This document shows positions 8,368 to 16,720 of a stretch of 64,000 nucleotides of DNA, piece after piece. The DNA lies in the NCBI RefSeq assembly GCF_020151015.1, contig NZ_CP083747.1, forward strand, positions 248,001 to 312,000, written 5' to 3'. Source of the DNA: Pseudomonas sp. p1(2021b) (GTDB taxonomy: Bacteria > Pseudomonadota > Gammaproteobacteria > Pseudomonadales > Pseudomonadaceae). Numbering within the stretch: the stretch's first letter is position 1; each line of letters opens with the position of its first letter. The notes beneath the pieces were generated by a model. It had not been told where the DNA came from, searched no databases, and saw only the letters and a list, made by a program, of their open reading frames with translations. The translations under genes and the position numbers were made by a program.

Positions 8368-8552
8368 GCACAACCATTTATGGCTCCACAATACCTATAG
8401 ATTTGTATGGATGCAAGGCAAATTATAGTTACGTGTTACGAATACAGGCACAACCATTTATGACTCTGTAGCGAGAAAAGCGTTGGCCGCCAGCACAACC
8501 ATTTATGCCCTAGGAGAGACAAAAGCGGAAAGCCGCAGCACAACCATTTATG
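8368..8552. repeat. Four 15-bp direct repeats upstream of the helicase group
   Basis: GCACAACCATTTATG occurs exactly at 8368-8382, 8448-8462, 8493-8507 and 8538-8552, i.e. spaced 80, 45 and 45 bp. All lie upstream of the leftward gene starting at 8352. The regular spacing suggests binding sites of a regulator or initiator. A diverged relative, GCACAAATGGTTATGC, is at 9264. Confidence 0.75.
8421..8444. promoter_or_regulatory. Copy of the plasmid-wide palindromic motif
   Basis: AATTATAGTTACGTGTTACG followed by AATA. It matches the shared motif closely, lies 69 bp upstream of the leftward start at 8352, and sits between the first two 15-bp repeats. Confidence 0.6.
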
Positions 8553-8569
8553 CTTAAGCGCAGCCATAA

Positions 8570-9800
8570 AAGCCGGCCCCGTCGGCGCCGATACGCCGCC
8601 CAGCAACCAAAAGGGAGGCGCTCGCTGGCAGAGATACCCCGGGCCGCAATCGCCTAGGGGCATGCACGCATGCAATGAGCTGAGAATCATGGAGGCAATG
8701 AAGTGCTTCCCACCCACGAGACACCGAACAGAGAAAAGCGGCTCCAAGCACCCTGAGCTGAGACGAATCCGACCAAGCACCACCACTCGGCACCAGGTGC
8801 TGACTACTGCCAGCCAATCGTCAATACCCGCCTGCCCGGTCACAAGCGGCACCAGGAGAGCAGCAGGGTCGGCCTCGCCAGGCAGGTCACATACCACCCA
8901 CCGCCAGCCAAGCATCACACGCTGCGAGCCGGATCGAGCACCGCCAGCACAGATCCAGCTTCACCCACCACCGGCCGCCGGGCATCGCACTCTGCCGGCC
9001 ACGCCAGGATCGCAAACCGCAGCAACAGGTCTCACACCGCCCACCACCGACCGCGACCGATCATCGGAGGCCAGCTGCAGGACCAGCATCGAGCCCCTGC
9101 ACAGCCAGCCTCTCTCCTCCCCCCGTCGCATCCTTCTCAGCCCGTCGCTCTCCTCCCCCGTCAGATCCTTCTTGGGGTCGCCACCGACTGCCGGTGGCCT
9201 GTTTCGCTTGACGCAACCCGCAGGGACTGACGGTTGAGCGCCGGCCGAGGTGCGTAGCGAAAGGCACAAATGGTTATGCTGTCGGCAGGAGAAAAAGCGC
9301 CAAACCTGCGGCAGCAGAACAAGCGCCAGCACAATGAAATGCCAATGCGGCAGCGCAACAACGAAACCCCAAACTAGCGATGGCACAATTCAACATCTAG
9401 AACTGGTGCGAGAACAATAGGATCCCACCACTCATGCTCTCACGCACAGCAGACGACGTAGAAGTCGCAGTGAAATAATGGAGATGAAGAAGAGAAGAGA
9501 GAAAAGAGAATCCACAGAAGAAGAATGAACCCAATACGTCATCAGCAGAAGGGAGCCGGCGGGTGCAGAGGCACAAGCGGCACAGAAAGAACTGGCAGAT
9601 CCACAACGGCCAGCCCCACGACAGGCACCCAAACCAAACTTGCAAAACGAGGGGTGGCACAACGAGCAGCGGAAAAAGAGAATCCGACACAAGTGCCGGC
9701 GCCAGAATGAGGCCGATGGTGCAACCGGAATAAGAGAAAATGAATGAAGAGAATTAAATTAGATTAAGGGAGCGGGCGCGAGGCAGGGCGGCGGCAAAAA
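8570..9800. other. Gene-poor region split by IS30
   Basis: About 1.2 kb with no frame that looks coding: the longest ones give low-complexity Thr/Pro/Arg/Ser-rich translations without ribosome sites. The left part (8750-9070) is rich in CACC/CAGC words; the part from 9480 to 9510 and again 9730-9770 is purine-rich (for example GAAGAGAAGAGAGAAAAGAG). The region appears to continue beyond the insertion sequence into the 55-bp repeats at 11021-11216, so the whole may be one structural locus interrupted by the element. Confidence 0.45.
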
Positions 9801-10885
9801 CTGAGTGCAACACCTGACCTTTCCGGTACGGTGCTGCCCCTATGTCTTATACCGAACTCAGCGTTGAAGAGCGCGCCACCATTCAAATCGGTCGTACCCA
9901 AGGCTTCAGCCTGCGCAGGATTGCCTGCTTGATCAACCGATCCCCTTCGACCATCAGCCGTGAGCTGCGCCGTAACCGAGGTGCTTGCGGTGGCTACTCG
10001 GCCCGCCTGGCCCAGCAGCAAATGCAGGCCCGCCGCCAGGTTTGTCGACCGATGCGAAAACTGTTGCCGGGTAGCGAGCGCTTCGAACTGGTGACCCATA
10101 TGCTGCGTGAGCGTTTGTCTCCCGAGCAGATTGCCGGCAAGCTGCGCAGCATGAACATACCCAACCTGCGAGATGCCTACGTCTGTCGCGAGACGATCTA
10201 CAACGCGATCTATGCCCTGCCAGTGGGTGAGCTGCGTAAGGAGCTGATCATCTGTCTGCGCCAAGGCAAGACGACGCGCCGGCCGCGCTCTGGTGGCGTG
10301 GATCGGCGCGGCCAGATCCCCGAGATGGTCAGTATTCATGTGCGCCCGCCGGAGATTGAAGACAGGCTGATGCCGGGGCATTGGGAAGGCGACCTGATCA
10401 AGGGCAAGGCCAACGCCTCGTCTGTAGGTACGCTGGTGGAACGCACCAGTGGCTACCTGATGTTGGTGAAGATGAACGACGCGACGGCGACTTCGGCACT
10501 GGAAGGCTTCAGCGCCGCGCTCAATAGCATGCCGCTGGAGATGCGCAAGAGCATGACTTACGACCAGGGCCGGGAGATGGCGCGACACGCCGAGATCACC
10601 CAAAGAACCGGCGTGGCGATCTACTTCTGCGACCCGCACAGCCCCTGGCAGCGCGGCAGCAACGAAAACATCAACGGCCTGATTCGCCAGTACTTGCCCA
10701 AGGGCACAGACCTGTCGGTACATAGCCAGGAGAAGCTGGACGCCATTGCGCTGCAACTGAACATGCGACCGCGCAAGCGCTTCGACTTCAAATGCCCCAT
10801 CGAGGTGATGGGAGAGGTCATGCAAAATTCCATGGCAATGCGGCATGATGCTCCGGCTTCAATTCAATAACCGTGTTGCACTCAG
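9801..10885. mobile_element. IS30-family insertion sequence
   Basis: 1085 bp bounded by inverted ends CTGAGTGCAACAC (9801-9813) and GTGTTGCACTCAG (10873-10885), a perfect 13-bp inverted repeat that becomes imperfect further in. It carries one full-length transposase. I see no obvious target duplication in the flanks. It interrupts the gene-poor repeat region. Confidence 0.85.
9842..10870 (+). CDS. IS30-family transposase
   Basis: 342 aa, full length for the family. N-terminal helix-turn-helix (LSVEERATIQIGRTQGFSLR, then RIACLINRSPSTISREL), followed by the DDE catalytic core: D184 in HWEGDLIKG, D241 in TYDQGREMARH and E275 in RGSNENINGL, with the typical C-terminal NMRPRKRFDFKCP. It cuts and joins the ends of its own element. 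No frameshift is visible, so it is likely active. The large open frame on the opposite strand is a shadow. Confidence 0.92.
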   Translation: MSYTELSVEERATIQIGRTQGFSLRRIACLINRSPSTISRELRRNRGACGGYSARLAQQQMQARRQVCRPMRKLLPGSERFELVTHMLRERLSPEQIAGKLRSMNIPNLRDAYVCRETIYNAIYALPVGELRKELIICLRQGKTTRRPRSGGVDRRGQIPEMVSIHVRPPEIEDRLMPGHWEGDLIKGKANASSVGTLVERTSGYLMLVKMNDATATSALEGFSAALNSMPLEMRKSMTYDQGREMARHAEITQRTGVAIYFCDPHSPWQRGSNENINGLIRQYLPKGTDLSVHSQEKLDAIALQLNMRPRKRFDFKCPIEVMGEVMQNSMAMRHDAPASIQ

Positions 10886-11020
10886 CTCCTGCAACCGCCC
10901 AGTTCGGTTCAAACACCGCCAGGCCCAGATAAAAGTCAGCTCACCACCGAATGCAAAAGCAATTCTCAGCGGCCGGATCACACTACGCTCAGCAAGAGCC
11001 CGGATAACACTTCGCCAAAT

Positions 11021-11216
11021 CACCGGTAGGCTTCTTGTCCGCTTTACCGAAGCCGCAGGATCCCACTGCGCATAACACCGGTCAGCTTCTAGTTAGCTTC
11101 GCCAAAGCCGCAGAGTCACACATCGCGTAACACCGGTTCGCTTCTAGTCCGCTTTGCCCATAGCCCGGTTCATACTTGGCCTGTCACCGAATAGTTTCTG
11201 GTCGCCCTCAGCCACG
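11021..11216. repeat. 55-bp tandem imperfect repeats
   Basis: Units begin CACCGGTAGGCTTCTTGTCC at 11021, CACCGGTCAGCTTCTAGTTA at 11076, CACCGGTTCGCTTCTAGTCC at 11131 and CACCGAATAGTTTCTGGTCG at 11185, with periods of 55, 55 and 54 bp. The shared core is CACCG..n..CTTCTnGTC..GCTTt.CC..AGCC. No open frame accounts for it. It lies just past the end of the leftward gene at 11272. Confidence 0.75.
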
Positions 11217-11221
11217 AAAAA

Positions 11222-11258
11222 AAAGCCCTGCCGACGTTGATCGACAAGGCCTTCGCGA
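11222..11258 (-). terminator. Terminator of the leftward 11272 gene
   Basis: On the minus strand GGCCTTGTCGATCAACGTCG is followed by GCAGGGC and nine T. The stem CCTTGTCG/CGTCGGCAGG forms with one bulged base. Confidence 0.55.
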
Positions 11259-11271
11259 AACTGATTAGCGA

Positions 11272-11799
11272 TTACTCATCCACGTCGATCTCTCCTTCGA
11301 ACTTCGTTTCCACCTGGTCCAGCATGCTGCCCACCAGAGACTCAAGAGATGCCAGATCATCTTCTCTGGCCTTGAGCGTCAGCTTTACGCCATGGCTCAT
11401 ATTTCGTACCCGCTCGTGCATTTCGGCTCTGAGGTCAAAGAGTTTGGAAACCCTTTCGCACAGGCTCAGAACAAGCTTGTGATTGGGCTCGAATTCTCGG
11501 GCTCGCTTCACTCTCTTCGTGAGGCCTTTGTGGCTCACGTTCGTGGACATCCATTTCCCCTTGCCGGCCTTGAGCTTTCGATAGACCCGCACGAATGGTC
11601 GCGATTGGCCCCGGTGCTGGTTGAAGTCGATCCCTATGCGCCCCGTCTGGAACGGCTGCATGACGTAGAGCAATTCACCCATGCGGACCAGGAGCTGATC
11701 GATGCGAATCAGGTAGTCGACAGCGGTGTCGACCGACTCCTTGCCTTTGCGCCGAAGCTCTTCGAAATCGTCGATGGAGGGGGGGTTGTGTATAGCCAT
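11272..11799 (-). CDS. Hypothetical protein upstream of parM
   Basis: 175 aa from the ATG at 11799; no good ribosome site is visible, so the start is uncertain. The protein is hydrophilic and mostly helical, with a central segment VYRKLKAGKGKWMSTNVS and a coiled-coil-like C-terminal half ending in an acidic tail (EGEIDVDE). Not recognised. An 18-bp direct repeat GGGGGGTTGTGTATAGCC (plus strand 11780-11797 and 11816-11833) spans its first codons and its leader, hinting at a local duplication or an operator. It is divergent from the parM-like gene. Confidence 0.6.
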   Translation of the reverse strand: MAIHNPPSIDDFEELRRKGKESVDTAVDYLIRIDQLLVRMGELLYVMQPFQTGRIGIDFNQHRGQSRPFVRVYRKLKAGKGKWMSTNVSHKGLTKRVKRAREFEPNHKLVLSLCERVSKLFDLRAEMHERVRNMSHGVKLTLKAREDDLASLESLVGSMLDQVETKFEGEIDVDE

Positions 11800-11833
11800 T
11801 GTTTAAGCGTTCGCCGGGGGGTTGTGTATAGCC
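11780..11833. repeat. Exact 18-bp direct repeat at the 5' end of the 11272 gene
   Basis: GGGGGGTTGTGTATAGCC occurs at 11780-11797 (inside the first codons) and at 11816-11833 (upstream), 36 bp apart. Confidence 0.7.
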
Positions 11834-11879
11834 GCGCCGAGGGGGCGCGTTCCGGCGAATTTTCTTTGTCACCATCCAG

Positions 11880-11903
11880 TATTGTCAATACGTGTTATGT
11901 ATC
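11880..11903 (+). promoter_or_regulatory. Copy of the plasmid-wide palindromic motif ahead of parM
   Basis: TATTGTCAATACGTGTTATG followed by TATC, preceded by CCAG as in the copies at 53866 and 56845. TGTTATGTAT reads as an extended -10. It lies 120 bp upstream of the parM-like start, with the candidate centromere repeats between. Confidence 0.65.
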
Positions 11904-11924
11904 TTAGACTCACATCAATGCATA

Positions 11925-11980
11925 CAGCACAGTAGCTACATCGCACTGCACTGTAGGCACTGCACACTGCACAGTGCGCA
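11925..11980. repeat. Candidate parC centromere repeats
   Basis: A cluster of short repeats built from GCACTG/CAGTG words (GCACAGTAG, GCACTGCACTGTAG, GCACTGCACACTGCACAGTG) directly upstream of the parM-like gene, the usual place of parC in ParMRC systems. The 16-mer CACTGCACAGTGCGCA at 11965-11980 recurs exactly at 32691-32706 inside the ParB site region. Confidence 0.55.
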
Positions 11981-12022
11981 TCGTTAACCCTTCTAAGTCA
12001 CTGGTTTATATAGGTTTTTTTC

Positions 12023-13060
12023 ATGAAAGGTCGCGTAGCAATCGGTTTGGATGCGGGTCGTAGTGCCATTAAAGTCGTCGCTTACCACGACGGCAAACGA
12101 ACGGATATCATGTACCCCACTCTGGCGGTTCCAGCTGTCGAACTCACCGACCCGACGACTGCGGCTCGCGCCCAGGCCGAGACCGAAATTGTCGATGGCA
12201 AGGCATACTTCACTGGCGATACCGCTCGCCTCCAGGGCAACCTCACCTCCTCTATCGGGTTGAACGACAACTGGACGGATACCGCTGAATATCTGGCGCT
12301 TATTCAGTCGGCTTTCACCAGGTTACGTGCTAAGGGAGTTCAAGGTATTGAGGAGGCATTTGTAATTATCGGTACCCCGTCTAAGTTGTTCGGCTCTCGT
12401 AAGGACAGTCTGGTCGAGCGCACTCGGAAAGCACTCCCTAAAACTGTCGAGTTGAAAGCACTTCCTCAGCCAATGGGCGCTTACTGCGACTACATCCTTG
12501 ATCAGTCGGGCATGCCCATTGAAAATCTGATCAATGGTGCTAACGGAAGGCCTAAATCCTATGGCGTCATCGAGGGTGGGCATTACTCGACTGACTTTCT
12601 TTTGATGAGGGAAGGTCAATATATTGAACGGGGCGCTGACTCCTGCGCAGGAATGAGTGCTGCTGCAGAGCAGTTGCGCCGCATCCTAGGCAAGCGCGAG
12701 ATTCAAGCAAGCCTGGTGGAGTGTGAGGAATCGTTCAGCACCAAATGTCTTTTCCAGTACGGTCAGGAGGTAAACATTCAAGAGCAAGTGACCGAAGCTC
12801 AACAGCATGTGGTTCAGGAGGTTATCTCTAAAGGTAACTCGTTGTTTTCCGATGATGCTCGTTCCCTCAATGGGATTTTAGTTGCGGGTGGAAGCGCCGA
12901 GGCGATCTATGCTCGCGCCAAAGATGTATGGCAACACAGCATTCTTGTAAAAAATCCTCGCTGGGCTGTTGCTGACGGTTTTGCTCGCTATGCCCTTGGA
13001 CAAATCATCCGGAGCATCGTAAACGCGAATGCAAAAAGGGTGTCTGCTGTAAATGGCTAA
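12023..13060 (+). CDS. parM: ParM-like actin ATPase (type II plasmid partition)
   Basis: 345 aa. Actin/Hsp70-fold nucleotide-binding motifs are visible: phosphate-1 loop GLDAGRSAIKVV (8-19), phosphate-2 region VIEGGHYSTDF (182-192) and adenosine motif GILVAGGSAEAIY (278-290). Proteins of this type polymerise with ATP into filaments that push plasmid copies apart when capped by a ParR-centromere complex. Length fits ParM/Alp proteins (320-380 aa). The next gene overlaps by 8 bp and looks like a ParR adaptor, and centromere-like repeats lie upstream. Could also be a diverged Alp-type protein; partition role inferred from context. Confidence 0.75.
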   Translation: MKGRVAIGLDAGRSAIKVVAYHDGKRTDIMYPTLAVPAVELTDPTTAARAQAETEIVDGKAYFTGDTARLQGNLTSSIGLNDNWTDTAEYLALIQSAFTRLRAKGVQGIEEAFVIIGTPSKLFGSRKDSLVERTRKALPKTVELKALPQPMGAYCDYILDQSGMPIENLINGANGRPKSYGVIEGGHYSTDFLLMREGQYIERGADSCAGMSAAAEQLRRILGKREIQASLVECEESFSTKCLFQYGQEVNIQEQVTEAQQHVVQEVISKGNSLFSDDARSLNGILVAGGSAEAIYARAKDVWQHSILVKNPRWAVADGFARYALGQIIRSIVNANAKRVSAVNG

Positions 13061-13739
13061 GTTAATTCGTGTATATGACCCTAATGAAACTGAGCGCAAA
13101 ATAAATCTGAATATCCCAGAAGACGTTTGCCCAGGTTTGCTGGAGTTCATGTCCGAACTGCCATACGGTAAAGACACGCCTCTTATCAGGGGAGTCTTTT
13201 ATCAGTGGTTTTTGAGCCACAGTGAGGCCGGCACCCTAGACGAAGCTCTGAATAACGCTCTTGCTGGCCCGGGGGGAATGATTGCGACGGGCCGCCAATC
13301 CAAGCGTGAAAGTGCAGCTCCACCGAGCCGAAAGAAACGGGTACCACGGCAGCGAGAGATCACCGCAAAACCAGGGGCTGTAAAAGCTCCGGCAGTCGCG
13401 CCGCCCTCAGGGCCCCTAGCTCCCGCTGAACCGATGGAGCCGGCCCTGGTTGTCGAGGAGGTTCGCCCTCCCCTGCAACCTGAGCCGGTGGGCACCCAGA
13501 GTGGTGCTCCCTTGCACACAGGTGCTGTCGAGGCTCATGCACTGTCTGTCCCTGTCGCCACCCCACCTGACTACGGTATGGATGCTCGGGACTCGTTGAT
13601 CGACCAACAGCCGCAGCTGCTCTCAAGCGCAGGTGCCCTTGATGAGGCCAGCCCATCGCATGACTCTCAAGATCCGACCACGGCCGAACCCACAAACTCG
13701 CAAATGGCAGCACTCGATGCGATGGGCAACATGTTCTAG
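13053..13739 (+). CDS. ParR-like DNA-binding adaptor with long disordered tail
   Basis: 228 aa, ATG inside the end of the parM-like gene (8-bp overlap). The first 60 residues (INLNIPEDVCPGLLEFMSEL, then a helical TPLIRGVFYQWFLSH) look like a ribbon-helix-helix DNA-binding domain. The remaining 150 residues are rich in Pro, Ala, Glu and Ser and should be disordered, which is longer than usual for ParR (about 120 aa). By position it should bind the upstream repeats and the actin filament. The assignment rests on context and the N-terminal pattern. Confidence 0.65.
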   Translation: MAKLIRVYDPNETERKINLNIPEDVCPGLLEFMSELPYGKDTPLIRGVFYQWFLSHSEAGTLDEALNNALAGPGGMIATGRQSKRESAAPPSRKKRVPRQREITAKPGAVKAPAVAPPSGPLAPAEPMEPALVVEEVRPPLQPEPVGTQSGAPLHTGAVEAHALSVPVATPPDYGMDARDSLIDQQPQLLSSAGALDEASPSHDSQDPTTAEPTNSQMAALDAMGNMF

Positions 13740-13764
13740 TCCTCCACAAGCAATCAGGTGAACG

Positions 13765-14289
13765 ATGAAAATTGGCTCCAAACTGCTGAACGTCGCTCAG
13801 CGCATAGCGGCAACCACGACAGATTTTGTTTTGGTATCGCTGGTACTGGGTGGATCGCTAGCACTACTGGCTTTAGTCATGGCTCATAATGCCCATGTCG
13901 ATACGTCGGGCCCATTCGACGTTGCTACCCCCGGCCTGAGCTGGACTGAGGGGGCAGCACTCAGCCTGGCACCTTACTTCCTTGTTCTGTTGCCTTTGGT
14001 GTGGTTGATCTACGAAGCGACACTGACCAGGACTTGGCGTGGCACGACGGCCGGCAAGCTGTTGTTCCGTGTCAGGACGATCTCGCTCAACGGCAACCTA
14101 TCCATCTGGCAGTGCATCTTGCGCACCACCTTGAAGATCATGTCCGTCTTGCTTCTGCTCAGCATCGGGCATCCGCTCGTGCTAGCCGTTGTGCTTGCAG
14201 CCTTCATCGCGGTTCCGGTTTTCACTGTGAAATCCCAGTTCATCTTCGACCTCATGGCGTCCACCACCGTGACTAAACGGGGCACGTGA
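13765..14289 (+). CDS. RDD-family membrane protein
   Basis: 174 aa with an ATG behind CAGGTGAACG. It resembles the RDD family: an Arg-Asp pair around the first helix (QRIAATTTDFVLVSL), the motif GTTAGKLLFRVRTISLNG near residues 92-110, and F-D-L-M-A-S-T-T near the end. Three to four hydrophobic helices. Some RDD proteins transport ions or osmolytes; nothing here fixes a substrate. A copy of the ParB-site-like palindrome TTTTCACTGTGAAA lies inside its coding sequence at 14219-14232 (encoding FTVK). It follows the parMR-like pair by 25 bp and ends in a terminator. Confidence 0.7.
   Translation: MKIGSKLLNVAQRIAATTTDFVLVSLVLGGSLALLALVMAHNAHVDTSGPFDVATPGLSWTEGAALSLAPYFLVLLPLVWLIYEATLTRTWRGTTAGKLLFRVRTISLNGNLSIWQCILRTTLKIMSVLLLLSIGHPLVLAVVLAAFIAVPVFTVKSQFIFDLMASTTVTKRGT
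14219..14232. promoter_or_regulatory. Isolated ParB-site-like palindrome inside a gene
   Basis: TTTTCACTGTGAAA, identical to members of the array at 29265-32871, here within the RDD-family gene about 15 kb from that array. Confidence 0.5.
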
Positions 14290-14310
14290 CCACCCGCACC
14301 AAATTACATG

Positions 14311-14335
14311 ACCGGCCTCAGGGCCGGTTTTTTTT
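14311..14335 (+). terminator. Intrinsic terminator and group II intron target
   Basis: Stem ACCGGCC/GGCCGGT with a TCAG loop and a run of eight T. The group II intron begins a few bases after the T run, as expected of class C introns. Confidence 0.85.
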
Positions 14336-14337
14336 GG

Positions 14338-16258
14338 GTGCGCCAGGCATGGCGCGTTGCGCGCAAGCGCAACCAGCTTGGCTGTGGTGGCCACGCTGGT
14401 GACTTGGAGGTGAAAGTCCTCTACACACCCGGCAAGGGGAAGTGTTAGCCGAAGGCAAGGGTGTCGCGGGTGACTGCGAATCTGAAGGAAGCCCGAGGCA
14501 AAATGCTGGCCTGACGAACAGGAAGCGGATAGAGGCGGCGCAGCGGGGTAAGATGGCCCAAACCGTCAAAGCCCGATACTTGCACGGAACGCTGTGACGT
14601 AAATCCGACAGGCATAAGCAGGAAGGTCACGCGAATTACCCTGGGAGATCTGTAGGTTTGCCACTGTGCTACCGAGCGTCGAGAGGCGACGGGATGAACC
14701 TACAGAAGTCAGCCGAGGCCGTAGTAAGTGGCAAATAACCATGCCACCAAGGGCCGAACAGGTTATGCCGCCAGTAGGCGTCAGAGTCTCGTCGAATGTC
14801 GGAAAAGCAGAAATTTCTCCGCAAGAGAACTGTAACCCCAAGTCCGGGACAGAATCCTGGGCTTGCGGCTGTCAGTGCGCAGACATCGGCGGCGTCTGTG
14901 GCGTGGACGAACGCGGAGCCGGACACGCTGATGGAGCGGGTGCTTGCACCCGCCAACCTCAAGCGTGCGTATCAACGCGTAGTCAGCAACAAGGGTGCAC
15001 CGGGTGCCGATGGCATGACGGTCGACCAATTGGCAGGCTACGTGAAACAGTATTGGCCGATCCTCAAGACTCGGTTGCTGGCTGGCGAATATCACCCGCA
15101 AGGTGTACGCGCCGTCGACATCCCCAAATCCAAAGGCGGAACACGGCAGCTGGGTATTCCCTGCGTCGTGGATCGCCTGATCCAGCAGGCTTTGCTGCAA
15201 CAGCTCACGCCGATCTTCGACCCCTTGTTTTCGGACTACAGCTACGGCTTTCGTCCGGGCAGAAGCGCTCACCAAGCCATCGAAACCGCCCGCGGCCATG
15301 TGGTGGCGGGTCACCGTTGGTGCGTGGAACTCGATCTGGAGAAGTTCTTTGATCGGGTGAATCACGATGTCCTGATGGCCCATGTTGCGCGTCAGATCGA
15401 GGACAAACGCGTTCTTACGCTGATCCGTCGTTATCTTGAAGCGGGAACGATGTCAGGTGGACTCGTCAGCCGACGGCAGGAAGGGACGCCGCAAGGCGGC
15501 CCGCTCTCGCCGTTGCTGTCGAACATCCTGCTCAACGAACTCGATCGCGAACTGGAACGGCGGGGCCATCGCTTCGTGCGCTATGCCGACGATGCGAACA
15601 TTTATGTGCGTAGTCATCGTGCAGGCGAACGGGTCATGGCCAGTGTTGAGCGTTTCCTGATCCAGCGCCTGAAACTGACACTGAATCGGGAAAAGAGCCG
15701 TGTGGCACGGCCTTGGGCCTGTGATTACTTGGGTTATGGGATGAGCTGGCATAAACAGCCGAAGCTGAGGGTAGCGAGCATAAGCCTGCACCGCCTGCGC
15801 GACCGACTCAGGGAACTCTTGCGTCGGATACGGGCCCGCTCAATGAGATTTATCGTTGAGCAAATGACTCCCGTGCTGCGTGGTTGGGCTGGCTACTTCA
15901 AGCTGAGTCAGAGCAAGCGGCCACTTGAGGAGCTTGATGGCTGGGTGCGTCACAAACTTCGTTGCGTCATATGGCGTCAATGGAAGCGGCCCTCTACGAG
16001 GGCGCGCAACCTGATGCGTTTGGGAATCGACGAGGCGCGGGCGTGGAAATCGGCGGTCAATGGCCGAGGCCCATGGTGGAACTCGGGAGCGTCACATATG
16101 AATCAGGCGCTACCGAAGAAGCTGTGGGATCGACTCGGGCTGGTCTCAATACTGGATACGATAAACCGGCTTAATCGCATAACCTGAACCGCCGTATACG
16201 GAACCGTACGTACGGTGGTGTGAGAGGACGGCGGTTGTGAAACCGCCTCCTACTCGAT
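14338..16258 (+). mobile_element. Group II intron, bacterial class C type
   Basis: The 5' end GTGCGCCAGGCATGGCGCGT matches the conserved start of these introns. The 3' end holds a domain V-like hairpin (16188-16234, starting GAACCGCCGTATACGG) and a short domain VI ending CCTACTCGAT at 16258. It encodes one reverse transcriptase. Insertion directly after an intrinsic terminator is the known habit of class C introns. Exact ends are inferred from these motifs (within a few bases). Confidence 0.85.
14796..16187 (+). CDS. ltrA: Group II intron reverse transcriptase/maturase
   Basis: 463 aa. Reverse transcriptase blocks: GAPGADGMTVDQL (67-79), RQLGIPCVVDRLIQQAL, YSYGFRPGRSAHQAI (148-162), VELDLEKFFDRVNHD (177-191), EGTPQGGPLSPLLSN (229-243) and the catalytic YADD at 263-266. 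The C-terminal group II maturase region follows (TPVLRGWAGYFKLS). No HNH endonuclease domain is present, as is normal for class C. It helps the intron splice and copies it into new sites. It appears intact; the first ATG at 14796 is kept. Confidence 0.93.
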   Translation: MSEKQKFLRKRTVTPSPGQNPGLAAVSAQTSAASVAWTNAEPDTLMERVLAPANLKRAYQRVVSNKGAPGADGMTVDQLAGYVKQYWPILKTRLLAGEYHPQGVRAVDIPKSKGGTRQLGIPCVVDRLIQQALLQQLTPIFDPLFSDYSYGFRPGRSAHQAIETARGHVVAGHRWCVELDLEKFFDRVNHDVLMAHVARQIEDKRVLTLIRRYLEAGTMSGGLVSRRQEGTPQGGPLSPLLSNILLNELDRELERRGHRFVRYADDANIYVRSHRAGERVMASVERFLIQRLKLTLNREKSRVARPWACDYLGYGMSWHKQPKLRVASISLHRLRDRLRELLRRIRARSMRFIVEQMTPVLRGWAGYFKLSQSKRPLEELDGWVRHKLRCVIWRQWKRPSTRARNLMRLGIDEARAWKSAVNGRGPWWNSGASHMNQALPKKLWDRLGLVSILDTINRLNRIT

Positions 16259-16720
16259 TATAGAAATGGTGTTTATCAGCCCATGTTGAACATTACCTGA
16301 GGCAAAGTTAACGGATACTCCCACTGGAGAAGCCAGTCAGGTCCGAGGTCGCGAAGCCTCCTTTGTAGTCAGCAACACGGTAACGGGTTAGCGCACTACC
16401 CACATACCGCCTGATATCTCCGCTCCCTAATGCATCCCCTGTGTTTGCCTCTGTGTTCTCGACTCGGTGATGCACCGCCAGTTTTGAGATCAGACAATAG
16501 TCGAGTCCGGGCTTCTCCCAGGAACTGACAACACAGCTGGACGATTAGGTCGAAGCGGTTATCCCTCAGGTCGCTCACCACTACGTGAGCAGCGCAAATG
16601 ACTTCCCCGGACGTATGTCCTTCACATAGCAGCCAGGTGCAACTGGTGGGGATTCGCAAGCTAGCCAAGCAGGACGTCGTACTGCTGTCGACTATCCTAA
16701 TGGCGATAAAGAGGTGAGCT
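16259..16720. other. Region after the intron, no clear gene
   Basis: About 460 bp. The leftward frame 16396-16668 gives a Cys-rich, unconvincing translation without a ribosome site. A rightward 39-codon frame from 16597 also lacks one. The region probably was continuous with the sequence before the intron. It leads into the structured element at 16716-16815. Confidence 0.35.

Noticed and set aside
8368..8552. CRISPR array
   Set aside because: Repeats are only 15 bp with uneven spacing (80, 45, 45) and there are no cas genes.
8436..8918. 160-codon leftward frame with repeated HKWLC peptides
   Set aside because: The peptide repeats only reflect the four 15-bp DNA repeats; codon pattern and lack of a start site argue against coding.
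8662..9386. Two long frames on opposite strands in the gene-poor region
   Set aside because: Both translations are low-complexity (Thr/Pro/Ser/Arg) and neither has a ribosome site.
9764..10846. 360-codon open frame opposite the IS30 transposase
   Set aside because: It mirrors the transposase frame on the other strand; its His/Gln/Ala-rich translation matches no protein type and it has no ribosome site.
16396..16668. 90-codon leftward frame after the group II intron
   Set aside because: Cys- and Arg-rich without a ribosome site; probably chance.
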